Assembly (NCBI GenBank): GCA_017626495.1 | Contig: JAGAIP010000003.1 | Location: forward strand, 62,001 to 126,000 | Source of the DNA: Clostridia bacterium | GTDB lineage: Bacteria > Bacillota > Clostridia > Christensenellales > Borkfalkiaceae | Direction: 5' to 3' | DNA length: 64,000 nt | The notes under the pieces: generated by a model | What the model was told of the DNA's origin: nothing | The model's input: only the letters and a program-made list of their open reading frames with translations | Databases searched by the model: none | Shown: positions 1-11,089 of the stretch, one piece after another | How the letters are laid out: the number at the start of each line of letters is the position of its first letter | How positions within the stretch are numbered: the stretch's first letter is position 1 | Translations under genes and position numbers: made by a program

Positions 1-1817
1 TAATTTTTCACGGAACGCTTGACCGTTGCGGAAAGTTCGTTGGGGGTAAGATGAGGATTGGTCTCCACGATATGTTCGCAGATCTCTCCGATCGAGCGTT
101 CGAAATCCTTATCCGAGCTGAAAAATCCCTTTTTGATGATCTTCGCGTCGCCTACCATGAATCCGGAGGAAATCGTCATGACGATGAGGAACATACCCTC
201 TTCGCCCATTCTCTTTCTGTCTTTGAGAATGTCGGAATCCTTCATGGTGTCGAGGTCGCTTCCGTCGATGACGCGAGAACCGCCTTCGAAGGATTCACCG
301 AATTTCATGCTGTCCTCGGTGAGCTCGATGGTCGAACCGATCTGCGGAATGAGAATATTTCCCTCGGGCATACCCAGCTCCTCGGCAAGCATGGCATGGC
401 GCTTTAAGTGCCTGTATTCGCCATGTACGGGAATGAAAAACTTGGGATTCAAGAGGGAATGCAGAATTTTATGTTCTTCGATGCAGGCGTGCCCCGAAAC
501 GTGAATTGCGGAAAGACTTTCGTATACGACTTTTGCGCCGCGTTTATAGAGCTGATTGATGACGCGATAGACCATCTTCTCGTTGCCCGGAATGGGACTT
601 GCGGAGATGATGATGGTGTCGTTATCGCCGATGGTAACTTCCTTGAAATCGCCGTCCGCCATACGCGTCAGCGCGCTCATCGGTTCGCCCTGCGAACCCG
701 TGGAGAGAATAACGAGCTCCCTGTCGAAGAGATTCTTCGTCTTTTCGATGTTTACGAGCACGCCCTCGGGAATATTGAGTTCCCCGATTTTCACAGCCGC
801 GTCCACGACGTTGAGCATGCTTCTGCCTGAGAGCGCTACCCTTCTTCTGTATTTGACGGCAAGGTCGATGATCTGTTGCAACCTGTGTACGTTGGACGCA
901 AACGTCGCGATGATGATTCGCCTGTCCGCATTCTCTCCGAACAGATGATCGAGCGTCGTTCCGACGACCTTTTCGCTCATGGTGTAGCCGGGACGTTCGA
1001 TGTTCGTGCTCTCGTCGAGCATCAGGAGAACGCCCTCTCTTCCGAGACGAGAGATGGTTGCAAGGTCGATCGGCTCGCCTGCCACGGGCGTAAGGTCGAT
1101 TTTGAAGTCTCCGCTATGATAGACGACTCCGCACGGCGTATAGATGGCGAGCGCGAGCGCGCCTGCGATGGAGTGATTGACGCCGACAAACTCGACTTCG
1201 AAATGGTTGCCGATCTTAACTCTGTCCCTCGCCTGTACGACCTTCTGCACCGTTCCGTTGATGCGGTGCTCTTTGAGTTTGTTTTCCGCAAGCATATGCG
1301 TGAGTTTCGTCGCATAGATAGGCGTCTTTTCGTTGATTTCCTTCATCATGTACGGAAGTCCGCCGATGTGGTCCTCATGTCCGTGGGTGAGAAGAATCGC
1401 CTTGATTTTATCCTTATTTTCGGAAAGATAGGAAATGTCGGGAACGACGAGATCTACCCCGGGAAGCGTCTCGTCGGGGAACGTAACGCCTGCGTCGATG
1501 ACGAGGATCTCGTTATCGTACTGAATGGCGGTGGTGTTTTTTCCGATTTCTCCCACGCCGCCGAAGAACATCACCTTCACTTTCTTCTTTGCGACTTTCT
1601 TTTTCTTGTTGGTTACGTTTTTTGGTTCCTCGGGATTTCCTTTATCCTGAATTTCCCTTTTGTCCCGTTCCTGATTGCCCCGAGGTTTCTTTCTGCGGTC
1701 GGTCCGCTTGCCCGAATTTGCGGTCTGATGATTTTCCTTCGTAGGGAACGATTCCCCCGTTTTGACAAGCATAGGCAAGGGCGTCCTTGTCTGCATGTCC
1801 GTCCTTTTCTGATTCAA
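1..1817 (-). CDS. rnj: Ribonuclease J, 3' end cut by window edge
   Basis: This is a 5'-3' exo/endoribonuclease of RNA processing and decay. The reading frame stays open from a TTG at 1817 to base 3, giving 605 residues. About 20 more are expected, because the usual C-terminal tail of the family is missing at the window edge. Residues 83-110 start the metallo-beta-lactamase fold (FFGGVGEIGKN). The metal motif HGHEDH is at residues 145-150, followed by the beta-CASP region. The first 80 or so residues are an extra Lys/Arg-rich, low-complexity extension that most RNase J proteins lack. The TTG start is preferred because AAAGGAG lies 5 bases upstream; an in-frame ATG at 1796 is the alternative. 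Divergent from serC. RNase J1 and J2 cannot be separated here. Confidence 0.95.
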   Translation of the reverse strand, partial: MNQKRTDMQTRTPLPMLVKTGESFPTKENHQTANSGKRTDRRKKPRGNQERDKREIQDKGNPEEPKNVTNKKKKVAKKKVKVMFFGGVGEIGKNTTAIQYDNEILVIDAGVTFPDETLPGVDLVVPDISYLSENKDKIKAILLTHGHEDHIGGLPYMMKEINEKTPIYATKLTHMLAENKLKEHRINGTVQKVVQARDRVKIGNHFEVEFVGVNHSIAGALALAIYTPCGVVYHSGDFKIDLTPVAGEPIDLATISRLGREGVLLMLDESTNIERPGYTMSEKVVGTTLDHLFGENADRRIIIATFASNVHRLQQIIDLAVKYRRRVALSGRSMLNVVDAAVKIGELNIPEGVLVNIEKTKNLFDRELVILSTGSQGEPMSALTRMADGDFKEVTIGDNDTIIISASPIPGNEKMVYRVINQLYKRGAKVVYESLSAIHVSGHACIEEHKILHSLLNPKFFIPVHGEYRHLKRHAMLAEELGMPEGNILIPQIGSTIELTEDSMKFGESFEGGSRVIDGSDLDTMKDSDILKDRKRMGEEGMFLIVMTISSGFMVGDAKIIKKGFFSSDKDFERSIGEICEHIVETNPHLTPNELSATVKRSVKN

Positions 1818-2016
1818 TGGTTCTCCTTTGCGGAACGAAGAAACGAAGCAGAGTTTCTTAATTTTCCGCACTTCACTATGATACACGCTCCCGCATGGAT
1901 GGGATACGTCAAATTCCTTTTATTTCAATTTCTATCTTACTACAAATTTTCGAAAAAGTAAATAATTCTAATCTGTTTTTTAGGAGCTTTTTTTGTAAAA
2001 TAAACGCTTTATTTAA

Positions 2017-2045
2017 TTGAAAAATTCATAAAAATAGTATATACT
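2017..2045 (+). promoter_or_regulatory. Sigma-A promoter of serC operon
   Basis: TTGAAA (2017-2022) and TATACT (2040-2045) are separated by 17 bases. They lie about 50 bases upstream of the serC ATG at 2096, which has GGAGA at 2086-2090. The rest of the 278-base gap between the divergent rnj and serC is AT-rich and shows no other gene. Confidence 0.75.
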
Positions 2046-2095
2046 GTTTGAAAAATAAATAGGTAATACTCTATTTATCGAAAAAGGAGATTATT

Positions 2096-3169
2096 ATGAG
2101 AGTTTACAATTTCGCGGCAGGCCCTTCCACGCTCCCCGAAGAAGTACTTGCGGAGGCACAGAGAGACCTTCTTGACTTTGCGGGCACGGGAATGTCAGTT
2201 ACGGAAATTTCCCATAGAAATAAAGCGTTTGAAGCGGTCGTCAACGAGGCAAACGCGCTTTTGAGAGAGCTGATGGGGATTCCCGAAGATTATGCGGTCA
2301 TGTTTGTTCAGGGCGGCGCAAGCCAGCAATTTGCAGCCGTTCCCCTCAACCTCATGCATACGGGCAAAGCCGATTACATGGTAACGGGTAACTTTGCAAA
2401 GAAAGCATGGCAGGAAGGTAAAATTTACGGAAACGCCGTAAAGGTTGCCGATTCCTCCGACAAAACTTACACCTATATTCCCGACGTCGATGAAGTTACG
2501 TTCTCCGACGACGCGGATTACGTACATATCACCTCCAACAACACCATTTTCGGCACGAGATTCACGAAGTTTCCCGAAACGAAAGCTCCCCTCGTTGCGG
2601 ATATGTCCTCGGATATTCTTTCGCGCGAGATCGACGTTTCCAAATTCGGCGTCATTTATGCAGGCGCGCAGAAGAACGTCGCCCCCGCAGGCGTAACCAT
2701 CGTCATCGCAAAGAGAGAGCTCATTCAGTCTCCCCTCGATATCTGCCCTACGATGCTCCGCTGGAAGGTTCAGGACGAAAACAACTCCCTCTACAACACG
2801 CCCCCCTGTTTCCCCATTTATATTGCGATGCTCGTTTTGAGAAGGCTCAAAAAACTCGGCGGAATCAAGGCGATCAACGAAATCAACGAATACAAGGCAA
2901 AGATGCTCTACGATTTCATCGATTCTTCCGACTTCTATACCAACTCCGTCGTGAAGAAAGATCGTTCCATCATGAACGTTCCTTTCGTAACGCCGAACGC
3001 CGATCTCGACGCCAAATTCGTCAAAGAGGCAGGCGCGGCAGGGCTCGTATCTTTGAAGGGACACAGACTCGTAGGCGGTATGCGCGCATCCATCTACAAC
3101 GCAATGCCCGTGGAAGGCGTTGCCGCGCTCGTTGACTTCATGAAGAAGTTCGAACTTGCAAACAAATAA
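2096..3169 (+). CDS. serC: Phosphoserine aminotransferase
   Basis: It converts 3-phosphohydroxypyruvate and glutamate to O-phosphoserine, the second step of serine synthesis, and is PLP-dependent and cytosolic. The 357 residues match the usual family length. The N-terminus YNFAAGPSTLPEEVL is typical, the GGASQQF cofactor loop is near residue 73, and the PLP lysine is K193 in the stretch YAGAQKNVAPAG. serA follows after 9 bases with its own GGAG site, so the two first steps of the pathway are co-transcribed. No serB phosphatase is present in the window. Confidence 0.97.
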   Translation: MRVYNFAAGPSTLPEEVLAEAQRDLLDFAGTGMSVTEISHRNKAFEAVVNEANALLRELMGIPEDYAVMFVQGGASQQFAAVPLNLMHTGKADYMVTGNFAKKAWQEGKIYGNAVKVADSSDKTYTYIPDVDEVTFSDDADYVHITSNNTIFGTRFTKFPETKAPLVADMSSDILSREIDVSKFGVIYAGAQKNVAPAGVTIVIAKRELIQSPLDICPTMLRWKVQDENNSLYNTPPCFPIYIAMLVLRRLKKLGGIKAINEINEYKAKMLYDFIDSSDFYTNSVVKKDRSIMNVPFVTPNADLDAKFVKEAGAAGLVSLKGHRLVGGMRASIYNAMPVEGVAALVDFMKKFELANK

Positions 3170-3178
3170 GGAGACGAC

Positions 3179-4336
3179 ATGAAAGTATTAAAACTCAATT
3201 CGATCAGCCCCGTTGCAGACAAGGAATTTCCCGCAAATTACGAATACGGAGACGCCGTTGAACAACCCGACGGCATCATGGTCAGAAGTGCGGTCATGCA
3301 CGATTATCCCATGGGCGACAACCTGCTCGCCATCGCGAGAGCCGGCGCAGGCGTCAACAACATTCCCGTCGATAAATGTGCGGAAAAAGGAATCGTCGTA
3401 TTCAACACGCCCGGCGCAAACGCAAACGCCGTCAAAGAACTCGTCATCTGCGAACTCTTCCTCGGCGGAAGAAAAATCATCGACTCCATCGAATGGATGA
3501 AAACGCTTAAAGACGATCCCGCCCTCTCCAAGACCGCGGAGAAAGGAAAGAGCAAGTTCGTCGGCGGAGAGGTGCTCGGAAAAACCCTCGGCGTTGTCGG
3601 ACTTGGCGCTATCGGCGCAATGGTTGCAAATACCGCGCTCGATTTGGGCATGAACGTCATGGGATACGACCCCTTCATTTCCATCAATGCGGCATGGATG
3701 CTGAATAACAAGGTTCAACGCGTGATGGATACCGATACCATCTTCAAAACCGCCGACTACATCACCCTGCACGTTCCCGCTACGGGAGATACGAAAGGCA
3801 TGATTAACGCCGATACGCTTGCCAAGTGCAAAGACGGCGTCGTCATCATCAACAACGCACGCGGCGAGCTCGTCGATTCCAAAGCAATGATCGAAGCGGT
3901 CAGAAGCGGTAAAGTCGCAAGATACATCACCGACTTCCCCACGTCCGATATGCTGGAAGAAAAGAATATCATCTGCGTGCCCCACCTCGGCGCGTCTACG
4001 CCCGAAGCGGAGGACAACTGCGCCGTTATGGCGGCAAGCGAACTTGTCGACTATCTCGAAAACGGAAACATCGTGCATTCCGTCAACTTCCCCGACGTAT
4101 CCATGCCCAACACGAGCGCACAGCGTATCACCGTTATGCATAAAAACGTCAAGGAAGTGCTTTCCAAGATTCTTGCAATCGTTTCGGGCGAAGGAATCAA
4201 CATTGCGCACATGCAGGATAAATCCAAAGGCGATTATGCGTACCTCATGCTCGACATCGACGAAGTAGCGGACGAGGCTGTAATCGAAAAGATCAAAGCA
4301 ATCGAAGAAGTCATCAAAGTCAGGGTTATCAAATGA
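3179..4336 (+). CDS. serA: D-3-phosphoglycerate dehydrogenase with ACT domain
   Basis: It oxidises 3-phosphoglycerate to 3-phosphohydroxypyruvate, the entry step to serine. The 385-residue chain has the NAD-binding motif GLGAIG at 141-146, the catalytic Arg in NNARGE (R228) and His in CVPHLGAS (H269). A C-terminal ACT-like segment (about residues 318-385) probably senses serine. The catalytic Glu usually found in a DVFxxEP stretch is not obvious here; the matching region reads ITDFPTSDM, a variant I believe occurs in other clostridial SerA proteins. The stop overlaps the start of the next gene by 4 bases. Confidence 0.96.
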   Translation: MKVLKLNSISPVADKEFPANYEYGDAVEQPDGIMVRSAVMHDYPMGDNLLAIARAGAGVNNIPVDKCAEKGIVVFNTPGANANAVKELVICELFLGGRKIIDSIEWMKTLKDDPALSKTAEKGKSKFVGGEVLGKTLGVVGLGAIGAMVANTALDLGMNVMGYDPFISINAAWMLNNKVQRVMDTDTIFKTADYITLHVPATGDTKGMINADTLAKCKDGVVIINNARGELVDSKAMIEAVRSGKVARYITDFPTSDMLEEKNIICVPHLGASTPEAEDNCAVMAASELVDYLENGNIVHSVNFPDVSMPNTSAQRITVMHKNVKEVLSKILAIVSGEGINIAHMQDKSKGDYAYLMLDIDEVADEAVIEKIKAIEEVIKVRVIK

Positions 4337-4830
4337 TTGACTTTTTGCTTGTCCTCTTTAATCTGTTTTGTACCTTGCAGGGCTTTGCCTTTCTCGTCTA
4401 TCTGATTGTTTGCAGTATCTGGATCAAACCGATGTTTCTCAGAATCAAGATGACGGAGGGCGAAATCGTATATAACGACGAGCGCGGAGACATGGGAGGA
4501 AAAGCGTCCTTTATGGGGCCTCTCGCCCTGCTCTGTCTCGTATTCTTCTACCGTCCGATTTTTTATCACAAGACGGCGAGGAAGATTAAGAATCTTTACG
4601 GTACGGGAAAACTTTGGCTCACCGATCTGTTCGGAATCTGGCTTCCGATCGCTCTGTTTCTCGCAAGCGTGCTCCTTGCCTATTTCTTGAACATCGAAGA
4701 ATACCTTTCTCTGGCAAAATCCATTCCCCTATTGTTGCCCGTCATGATCAGCGAAACCGTCTGTACGCTTCTGCTGGTACGTTATTCCAAACAGAAATTT
4801 TACGTTCCGGATCTCCGTCTGAACGATTGA
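4333..4830 (+). CDS. Small integral membrane protein, unknown function
   Basis: A protein of 165 residues with about four hydrophobic segments (roughly 5-30, 60-77, 97-118, 125-147). A polar stretch lies between the first two, and a basic His/Lys/Arg-rich stretch follows residue 80. The start overlaps the serA stop in an ATGA arrangement, so it is translationally coupled to serine synthesis. I do not recognise the family. A role in serine metabolism or export would be a guess from position only. A terminator hairpin follows directly. Confidence 0.8.
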   Translation: MIDFLLVLFNLFCTLQGFAFLVYLIVCSIWIKPMFLRIKMTEGEIVYNDERGDMGGKASFMGPLALLCLVFFYRPIFYHKTARKIKNLYGTGKLWLTDLFGIWLPIALFLASVLLAYFLNIEEYLSLAKSIPLLLPVMISETVCTLLLVRYSKQKFYVPDLRLND

Positions 4831-4835
4831 AAAAC

Positions 4836-4867
4836 CTCCTGCGGTATGATGCCGCAGGAGATTTTTT
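4836..4867 (+). terminator. Terminator of serC-serA operon
   Basis: CTCCTGCGG (4836-4844) pairs with CCGCAGGAG (4852-4860) across a 7-base loop, followed by ATTTTTT. The A-run before the stem would let it serve the convergent minus-strand gene as well. Confidence 0.9.
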
Positions 4868-4924
4868 CATATTCTTTCCTTAAAAAAAGTCTGCTTCGAC
4901 CTCAGTCAAAGCAAGATTCCTTCT

Positions 4925-5941
4925 TTATGAAAAGGGCACTTTGCGTTCCCCGTCGTAGGCGATTCGGGTATCGAATACGGGGAAATAGATCGCTCTGCGT
5001 TCCCGAAGAGAGATTCCGTCCAGCGGCGCCCGATCCATATAGAGCACTTTCTTTTCCCCTTTGAGGGGAAGCTTCGTATAATAGGGCTTTGCGCCGATAC
5101 CGAAGAAGACCTTATACCCGAACTCTTCGAGCTGTTTATGCCGTTCGTCCCGACACTCTTCCCCGATCGCCCATTCCCCGAACGGATAAGCAAAGTATTT
5201 AGTTCCGCCGACCAACGGTTCGACTTCCGCTTTCCATTTGGCGAGATCTTCGCGCATCTCCTCTGCGGACAGATTCTTCATGTTCCGATAGGCATACGAC
5301 AGGCACCCGAATTTCCAACCGCGGTCTTTGAGCGCGGCGACGATGGGTTTCACGCGTTCCGTCTCCGACATTCTGCTCGCGCTGTCTTTCTCGGTGCGGT
5401 AGCCGAAGATCCCTTCCTTGCCCGTCATGAACAAAATCCCCCTCGCTCCGTACGGAGAGAAATCGGGGTGCTTTGCGATAAACGTTTCCAAAAGGGGAAT
5501 ACATTCGTTTTCATAAGAAATGAGCGCGCCGCCTGCCGTGCTCACCGTGCCGATTCTGTTGTCCGACACGACGAGCTTGTCCACCATCCCCTTTCCGCTG
5601 AGATCGGAAGGATACGTCAAATCGTCGAAAGAGAGAATCAGCGGCTTTTTGTCCGAGGGAAAGGAAAAACTCTTGCGCATCGCCGTTCTCCCCTCTACGG
5701 TATAAGTATCCTCGATATCGACGAGGGCGTAACCGTTCTGATACGCCTGATCGAGAAAGGAGACGAACTCTTTCGGCGTGATATATCCTTGTTCTATCAC
5801 GTCGTCCTGAAAGGCAATATCCGTCTGCGCGAGCAGAGCGTGGGTAAAAAAATGTCTAATTTCGCCGTCGTACAACGGTTCATTCCCTGTCGAAAGTCCC
5901 GTCATAAACGCCAAAATCAAGGACAAACAAACGTATTTCAT
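4925..5941 (-). CDS. Polysaccharide deacetylase-like secreted protein, metal histidines missing
   Basis: A protein of 338 residues with a short N-terminal hydrophobic segment (residues 2-19) that looks like a signal peptide or membrane anchor. The NodB-like fold is suggested by the first motif LILSFDDLTY and by the later YFAYPFGEWA. The second motif, which normally supplies two metal-binding histidines (HTxSH before RN), reads LSYAY before RNM, so both histidines are replaced. The protein may therefore be non-catalytic or use another site. There is no clear Shine-Dalgarno sequence before the ATG at 5941. Convergent with the serC operon. Confidence 0.75.
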   Translation of the reverse strand: MKYVCLSLILAFMTGLSTGNEPLYDGEIRHFFTHALLAQTDIAFQDDVIEQGYITPKEFVSFLDQAYQNGYALVDIEDTYTVEGRTAMRKSFSFPSDKKPLILSFDDLTYPSDLSGKGMVDKLVVSDNRIGTVSTAGGALISYENECIPLLETFIAKHPDFSPYGARGILFMTGKEGIFGYRTEKDSASRMSETERVKPIVAALKDRGWKFGCLSYAYRNMKNLSAEEMREDLAKWKAEVEPLVGGTKYFAYPFGEWAIGEECRDERHKQLEEFGYKVFFGIGAKPYYTKLPLKGEKKVLYMDRAPLDGISLRERRAIYFPVFDTRIAYDGERKVPFS

Positions 5942-6012
5942 ATTGTGAGTATGCCCTGATTTTGCTCTATTATGTTCCGCAAGCCGATTTCGAAAAAATT
6001 CGCATAAAGGTA

Positions 6013-6040
6013 TTGATTATTTTTCACGATATGATATAAT
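6013..6040 (+). promoter_or_regulatory. Sigma-A promoter of DUF1622 gene
   Basis: TTGATT (6013-6018) and TATAAT (6035-6040), 16 bases apart, upstream of the TTG start at 6093. Confidence 0.65.
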
Positions 6041-6092
6041 AAGCGTAATCATCATACAAACGATAAAAAATACGTTGCCAAGGAGTTACACA

Positions 6093-6509
6093 TTGGAAAA
6101 ATTTTATGAACTGATTGAAAAATATTTCGAGATTATCGTCAAATATCTGATTCTGTTCATTGAATTGATCGGAATTATCGTTCTCATCTACGCGGTTATT
6201 TCAGCGATCGTCGGCTTGATCGCAAGACAGGAACACGTCAGATTGAAACTTGCAGAAGGCATCGCCCTTTCGCTCGAATTCAAAATGGGCGGAGAATTAT
6301 TGAGGACGGTTATCGTTCGCGAATGGAACGAACTGCTCATACTCGGAGCCGTCATTTTTCTGCGCGCCGCCCTTACTTTCCTGATTCAATGGGAAATTAA
6401 GTTGGAACGGAAAAACGGCCTCCTGACCGATTCGCAGCTTCACGATATCAAGACGCCGTTGACGCAGGATAGCCCTAAAAAGAATGAGAAAAAAGATAAA
6501 AACGCTTAA
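6093..6509 (+). CDS. DUF1622 family membrane protein
   Basis: The start is a TTG at 6093, 7 bases after AGGAG (6081-6085); the longer frame from 6075 would place the ribosome site inside the gene. The product is 138 residues with hydrophobic segments at about 16-42 and 84-98. The family hallmark LEFKMGGELLRTVI lies near the middle, followed by a region rich in Arg/Trp and a charged Lys-rich tail. DUF1622 proteins are small inner-membrane proteins of unknown function. A terminator follows within 15 bases, so it is a single-gene unit. Confidence 0.85.
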   Translation: MEKFYELIEKYFEIIVKYLILFIELIGIIVLIYAVISAIVGLIARQEHVRLKLAEGIALSLEFKMGGELLRTVIVREWNELLILGAVIFLRAALTFLIQWEIKLERKNGLLTDSQLHDIKTPLTQDSPKKNEKKDKNA

Positions 6510-6519
6510 TCTGAAAAGC

Positions 6520-6549
6520 GGAGCAAGGAATGACTTGCTCCTTCTTTTT
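6520..6549 (+). terminator. Terminator after DUF1622 gene
   Basis: GGAGCAAG (6520-6527) pairs with CTTGCTCC (6534-6541), followed by TTCTTTTT. Confidence 0.85.
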
Positions 6550-6551
6550 GC

Positions 6552-6582
6552 AAAAAATCGCAACCTGAACGAGGTTGCGATT
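6552..6582 (-). terminator. Terminator of ATP synthase operon
   Basis: On the minus strand AATCGCAACCT pairs with AGGTTGCGATT (arms 6572-6582 and 6556-6566) around a 5-base loop. A run of Ts follows (A-run 6552-6557 on the plus strand). Confidence 0.88.
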
Positions 6583-6587
6583 TTCCG

Positions 6588-8278
<1,691 letters not shown>

Positions 8279-9061
8279 TTACCTTCCCGCAAGAATCTCG
8301 GTGATTTCCTGCGTGATCGCACCCTGTCTTGCACGATTGTACATCAGTTGCAAATTATCTGACATCTCCCTCGCGTTCTTCCCTGCCGAGTCCATCGCCG
8401 TCTTTCTCGCGGTGATTTCACAGGCAAAGCTCTCTCTCACCGCGCACAGAATTTTTCCCGCCACGTATTGAGGAACGTAAACGTCAAGGACTTGCTCGGG
8501 AGACGGCTCGAAAACGATCTCCGTTTCCCTGTCCTGCTGAGCGGACAGCGGTAAAATCTGCTCCGTATGGACGCGCTGCTCCATGGCGGAAATATATTTA
8601 CTGCTGACGATGACGAGCCGATCGAATGCGCCTGCCCTGAACTGATCGCACAGTTCGTCCGCGAGGCGCTTTGCGTCGTCCGCGAAAAAACGTTCGGAAG
8701 AACAAACCTGCGCGCCGTATTTATTGCACGCACGCTTGCCGATGGGAACAACCTCGGCGTTCTGCATCTTCGCAACGGTGCGGAACACGTTGGCGTTATA
8801 GCCGCCTGCCATGCCCCTGTCGCCTGCAATGACGATCACTTTACAGCGATCTCCCCCCTCTCTGAGATAAGAATGCCCTTTCGCATGAACCGCAACGCGG
8901 GGAATGAGTTCATCGAGCATCGATTGAAATTCCTTCGCGCTCTGCATGGCTTGGTTCGCCTTGCGCATTTTCGAGGACGCGACCGTACCCATCGCTTCCG
9001 TCAGATGAAGGGTCGATTTTACGCCTTTTATACGGGTGCGTATGCTTTTTGTATCCGGCAT
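8279..9061 (-). CDS. atpG: ATP synthase F1 gamma subunit
   Basis: The rotating central shaft, 260 residues, slightly short of the usual 280-290. The N-terminal coiled-coil helix (SIRTRIKGVKSTLHLTEAM) and the C-terminal helix ending in ITQEITEILAGR are the conserved ends. The middle Rossmann-like region carries VIAGDRGMAGGYN. The gene lies 4 bases after the atpA stop and 12 before atpD. Confidence 0.97.
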   Translation of the reverse strand: MPDTKSIRTRIKGVKSTLHLTEAMGTVASSKMRKANQAMQSAKEFQSMLDELIPRVAVHAKGHSYLREGGDRCKVIVIAGDRGMAGGYNANVFRTVAKMQNAEVVPIGKRACNKYGAQVCSSERFFADDAKRLADELCDQFRAGAFDRLVIVSSKYISAMEQRVHTEQILPLSAQQDRETEIVFEPSPEQVLDVYVPQYVAGKILCAVRESFACEITARKTAMDSAGKNAREMSDNLQLMYNRARQGAITQEITEILAGR

Positions 9062-9065
9062 ACGG

Positions 9066-10559
9066 TTACTCCTTCATGCTCAAAAGCGCCGTTTTGAGCT
9101 CCTCAATATCCTCTTTTTCATAAAAACCGTGTTCAAACCGTTCGAGAAGATGCGCATAGTTATGTTCGAGAACGGCATACAGTCTCGCCTCGTATTCCGA
9201 CACGCGCTCGACGGGAATCTCATCGAGATACCCGTTGACGACCGCATAGATGATTGCGACCTGACAGCCTGCCGAAACGGGAGAGATACGGGGTTGTTTC
9301 AACACTTCCACGATGCGCTCGCCGAGCGCGAGACGGGATTTCGTGTCCGCGTCGAGATCGCTTCCGAACTGCGCGAAAGATTGAAGTTCGCGGTACTGCG
9401 AATAGAGGAGTTTCAGCTCGCCCGAAACTTTTTTCATGGCTTTGAGCTGAGCGCTTCCTCCGACACGGGAGACGGAAATACCCGGGTTAATGGCAGGAAT
9501 GATGCCCGAATGGAACAATTCCGATTCGAGGAAAATCTGTCCGTCCGTGATGGATATGACGTTGGTTGGAATGTAGGCGGAAACGTCGCCTGCCTGCGTT
9601 TCGATGATGGGCAATGCCGTAATCGAGCCTCCGCCGTATTCGGGAGCCACGCAAGCCGCGCGTTCGAGAAGACGGGAGTGCAGGTAGAATACGTCTCCGG
9701 GATAGGCTTCGCGTCCGGGAGGTCTGCGAATCAGCAGAGAAAGCGCACGGTATGCGACGGCGTGTTTCGACAAATCGTCGTATACGATGAGCACGTCTTT
9801 TCCCTGTTCGCGGAAATATTCCGCCATCGCGCAACCCGAATAGGGCGCGATATACTGCAGGGGCGCGCTTTCGGACGCGGACGCAGAGACGATGATGGTA
9901 TAGTCCATTGCGCCTGCCTGCGTGAGCTCGCGCGCGATCTGTGCGACGGTCGAGCTCTTTTGTCCGATGGCGACGTAAATACACAGCACGCCCGTATGTT
10001 TCTGATTCATAATGGTGTCGAGCGCAATCTCCGTTTTACCCGTCTGTCTGTCGCCGATGATGAGCTCACGCTGACCGCGACCGATGGGAATCATGCCGTC
10101 GATTGCCTTGATTCCCGTATGCAGAGGAACGGAAACGCTCTTTCGTTCGATGATGCCGGGCGCTTCCGATTCGATGGGACGCCTCTTATCCGTTTCGATT
10201 TTACCCTTTCCGTCGATGGGATCGCCGAGCGCGTTGACAACTCTGCCGAGAAGCGCTTCTCCCACGGGAACGGACAAGACTTTACCCGTTCTTTTGACGA
10301 TCGTTCCCTCGCGAATGGCGTTCTTGTTGGCAAGAATCGCGACGGAAACCGTTTCTGTTTCCAGATTCTGCGCCATGCCGAAACTGCCGTCCTCGAACGT
10401 GAGGAGCTCGTTTGCCATACACTCGGACAGACCGTATACGGTAGCGATACCGTCTCCGACCTGAACGACCGTACCCGTCTCTTCCGTTTCGACGCGGAAA
10501 TGATACTGTTTGATCCGTTCTTTCAGTACGTTACTGATTTCTTCGGGTTTTATTTTCAT
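9066..10559 (-). CDS. atpA: ATP synthase F1 alpha subunit
   Basis: The regulatory nucleotide-binding subunit of the F1 hexamer, 497 residues. The P-loop GDRQTGKT is at residues 169-176 and the conserved Arg finger region [17 protein letters not shown] lies in the last third. Its start overlaps the atpH stop in an ATGA arrangement. Confidence 0.98.
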   Translation of the reverse strand: MKIKPEEISNVLKERIKQYHFRVETEETGTVVQVGDGIATVYGLSECMANELLTFEDGSFGMAQNLETETVSVAILANKNAIREGTIVKRTGKVLSVPVGEALLGRVVNALGDPIDGKGKIETDKRRPIESEAPGIIERKSVSVPLHTGIKAIDGMIPIGRGQRELIIGDRQTGKTEIALDTIMNQKHTGVLCIYVAIGQKSSTVAQIARELTQAGAMDYTIIVSASASESAPLQYIAPYSGCAMAEYFREQGKDVLIVYDDLSKHAVAYRALSLLIRRPPGREAYPGDVFYLHSRLLERAACVAPEYGGGSITALPIIETQAGDVSAYIPTNVISITDGQIFLESELFHSGIIPAINPGISVSRVGGSAQLKAMKKVSGELKLLYSQYRELQSFAQFGSDLDADTKSRLALGERIVEVLKQPRISPVSAGCQVAIIYAVVNGYLDEIPVERVSEYEARLYAVLEHNYAHLLERFEHGFYEKEDIEELKTALLSMKE

Positions 10560-11089
10560 TGTTCAAGTACCCCCTTAAGCGTAGCAAGACGCGCTTTGAT
10601 ACTTCCGTCCATGCGGATTCCGTCCATATCGACCGTGATTCCCCCGAGAAGAGAAGAATCCGTGTCGCATTCCAAGATCACCTTACGACCGCTCTTCTTT
10701 TCCAGCTTTGCTTTGAGTTTCTCTTTCTCTTCCTCGGTCAGTTCAACGGAACTTACCACCTTTGCGCGTGAAACTTTGAATTCCTCGAAATAGATCTCCT
10801 CGTATTCCCTCACGCAGCCGAACAAGCGAGAAACTTGCCTGTTATCGGACAGAAGATGCAGAAAAGAAACGACCGTCCGAGGAAAATCCGCCTCGAAAAC
10901 GTCGTCGATGAGGCTCGACCTCTGACTTCGGGGAATAGCCGGGCTATCGAGTATCTCGATTGCTTCGGGGCAGGACGAGAACACCTCTCCAAGGCGGATT
11001 AAACTCTCGTAGACGAGCGTCTCCGCCTTATCGTCGGATGCGATGGAATACAGCGCAACCGCGTATTCACGCTCAATCCCCGTCTGCAT
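10556..11089 (-). CDS. atpH: ATP synthase delta subunit (OSCP type)
   Basis: The stator subunit linking b to the top of F1, 177 residues, the usual size. The N-terminal helical domain starts [11 protein letters not shown], and the C-terminal part has the conserved pattern [20 protein letters not shown]. The start lies inside the last codons of atpF (17-base overlap). Confidence 0.95.
   Translation of the reverse strand: MQTGIEREYAVALYSIASDDKAETLVYESLIRLGEVFSSCPEAIEILDSPAIPRSQRSSLIDDVFEADFPRTVVSFLHLLSDNRQVSRLFGCVREYEEIYFEEFKVSRAKVVSSVELTEEEKEKLKAKLEKKSGRKVILECDTDSSLLGGITVDMDGIRMDGSIKARLATLKGVLEQ

Noticed and set aside
51-1961. Several long plus-strand frames opposite RNase J
   Set aside because: They are shadows of the RNase J frame on the minus strand, with no ribosome sites and low-complexity products.
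9036-10793. 585-residue plus-strand frame across atpA
   Set aside because: Antisense to atpA and atpH; GC-rich codons leave the opposite strand open. Product has no recognisable motif.
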